A stretch of DNA of 64,000 bases from Neolewinella litorea (lineage in GTDB: Bacteria; Bacteroidota; Bacteroidia; Chitinophagales; Saprospiraceae), in the NCBI RefSeq assembly GCF_004803465.1, contig NZ_SRSF01000001.1:434501-498500 (forward strand). The letters are read 5' to 3'. The notes under the pieces are model-generated. The model was not told the origin of the DNA. It ran no database searches and saw only the letters and a program-made list of their open reading frames with translations. Position numbers and translations under genes: made by a program. Below, one piece after another: positions 63,580 through 64,000 of this stretch (positions are counted from its first letter, which is position 1; each line of letters begins with the position of its first letter).

Positions 63580-63647
63580 CGGACCGGAAGGCCCTCAGCC
63601 CGGCATGGTAGCGGACCTTAGCACTCGGCCTGGAAGGCCTCGACCTA
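63580..63647. repeat. Structured repeat, copy D
   Basis: CGGACCGGAAGGCCCTCAGC, GGCATGGTAGCGGACCTTAG, then CGGCCT-GGA-AGGCC (stem of 5 bp) and TCGACCTA. It differs from copy A at about ten positions and stops 19 nt before the last gene. Confidence 0.75.
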
Positions 63648-63666
63648 ATAGTCTATATTCACCGCT

Positions 63667-64000
63667 ATGAAAGCACACCACCACCTGAGCCTGGCGCTCC
63701 TGTTGCTCTGCCTGGCCGCCTGCGCTCCGGCGCCCGAATCCGACAACGTGGCGAATACTTCTCCGGCACCGGATGAGAACTGGGTAAGTTTGTTCAACGG
63801 CAAAGACCTTACCGGCTGGGACATCAAGATGGCCGGCCGACCACTGAACGAGAACTTCCGCAATACGTGGCGGGTAGAGGACAGCATGCTGCGCGTGAGC
63901 TACGAAGACTACGAGAACTTCGACGATGCCTACGGTCACCTGTACTACCAGCAGCCCTATAGCCACTACAAACTGCGGTTCGAATACCGCTTCACGGGAG
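63667..64000 (+). CDS. DUF1080 (3-keto-disaccharide hydrolase-like) lipoprotein, partial
   Basis: The gene runs off the right edge; 111 codons are visible. MKAHHHLSLALLLLCLAAC is a lipoprotein signal (lipobox LAAC). After a short linker, NWVSLFNGKDLTGWDIKMAG is the DUF1080/LamG-like opening, followed by NTWRVEDSMLRVSYEDYENF and HYKLRFEYRF. Members cleave 3-keto-glycosides or bind sugars in the periplasm. It starts 19 nt after repeat copy D. Confidence 0.85.
   Translation, partial: MKAHHHLSLALLLLCLAACAPAPESDNVANTSPAPDENWVSLFNGKDLTGWDIKMAGRPLNENFRNTWRVEDSMLRVSYEDYENFDDAYGHLYYQQPYSHYKLRFEYRFTG

Larger units (their letters stand above)
63190..63666. other. Intergenic region carrying the tandem repeat array
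   Basis: 477 nt between the TonB receptor start (minus) and the DUF1080 lipoprotein start (plus). It holds one half copy (63399-63430) and two full copies (C and D) of the structured repeat at about 109-nt spacing, and a TATATTCA -7-like box at 63654-63661 just before the last gene. Confidence 0.6.

Overview
The window looks like a chromosomal segment of a high-GC member of the Bacteroidota, most likely a Saprospiraceae/Lewinella-type bacterium. The reasons are family-level: a CarboxypepD_reg TonB-dependent receptor, a zinc-free type B L31, an HEIGH-type lipoprotein metalloprotease, DUF1573 and LTD proteins, a futalosine-pathway MqnD, and repeated TAnnTTTG (-7) promoter boxes close to start codons, with few Shine-Dalgarno-like sites. 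The genus is an inference. No tRNA, rRNA, CRISPR array, prophage or intact insertion sequence was seen.

Layout. 0-4.3 kb (minus): beta-ketoacyl synthase, bioF and signal peptidase I in a tight run, then a DUF1573 protein. 4.4-8.8 kb: small secreted protein, GlgE maltosyltransferase, lpdA, rpmE2. 8.9-14.3 kb (plus): LTD surface protein, PAP2 phosphatase, ZIP and DMT transporters, radA. 14.3-17.7 kb (minus): HlyD adaptor and C39-peptidase ABC exporter. 17.8-23.6 kb: mnmA, M20 amidohydrolase, THUMP methyltransferase, UbiX, a lipoprotein, a GbsR/MarR regulator. 23.7-25.7 kb: groEL and groES. 25.9-36.5 kb: purL, thioredoxin lipoprotein, galK, yebC, a ribBA with a degenerate second half, GT2, fba, mqnD, RluA-type synthase. 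36.5-45.3 kb: S41 protease, divergent TIR-TPR-SDR fusion with tmk and an MBL hydrolase, then miaE and glycogen phosphorylase. 45.6-52.8 kb: HEIGH protease, PQQ/sorbosone-dehydrogenase-like lipoprotein, and a minus-strand operon HSD10-like SDR / biotin carrier / biotin carboxylase / carboxyltransferase. 53-57 kb: two Tat-type ferritin-like proteins, a second ZIP transporter, a membrane protein, an orphan four-helix-bundle sensor. 57-58.2 kb: an A/T-rich stretch with no convincing gene. 58.2-64 kb: small conserved-looking protein, CIA30-like protein, LpxR-like protein, TonB receptor, start of a DUF1080 lipoprotein, and copies of a structured intergenic repeat.

Most genes are housekeeping. Related functions recur: alpha-glucan metabolism (GlgE, GlgP), biotin synthesis and biotin-dependent carboxylation (KAS/BioF; AccC, carrier, carboxyltransferase), menaquinone by the futalosine route (MqnD, possibly UbiX) and envelope metal handling (two ZIPs, two ferritin-like proteins).

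The best candidate for something new is the 773-residue protein at 38297-40618. It joins an N-terminal TIR-like domain, a proline-rich linker, TPRs and a complete C-terminal short-chain dehydrogenase, one base ahead of thymidylate kinase. Other notable items are the repeat family with GNRA-like mini-hairpins (58.7 and 63.4-63.65 kb), the RibBA protein lacking the GTP-cyclohydrolase cysteines, several palindromic operator candidates, and a peptide exporter without a visible substrate.
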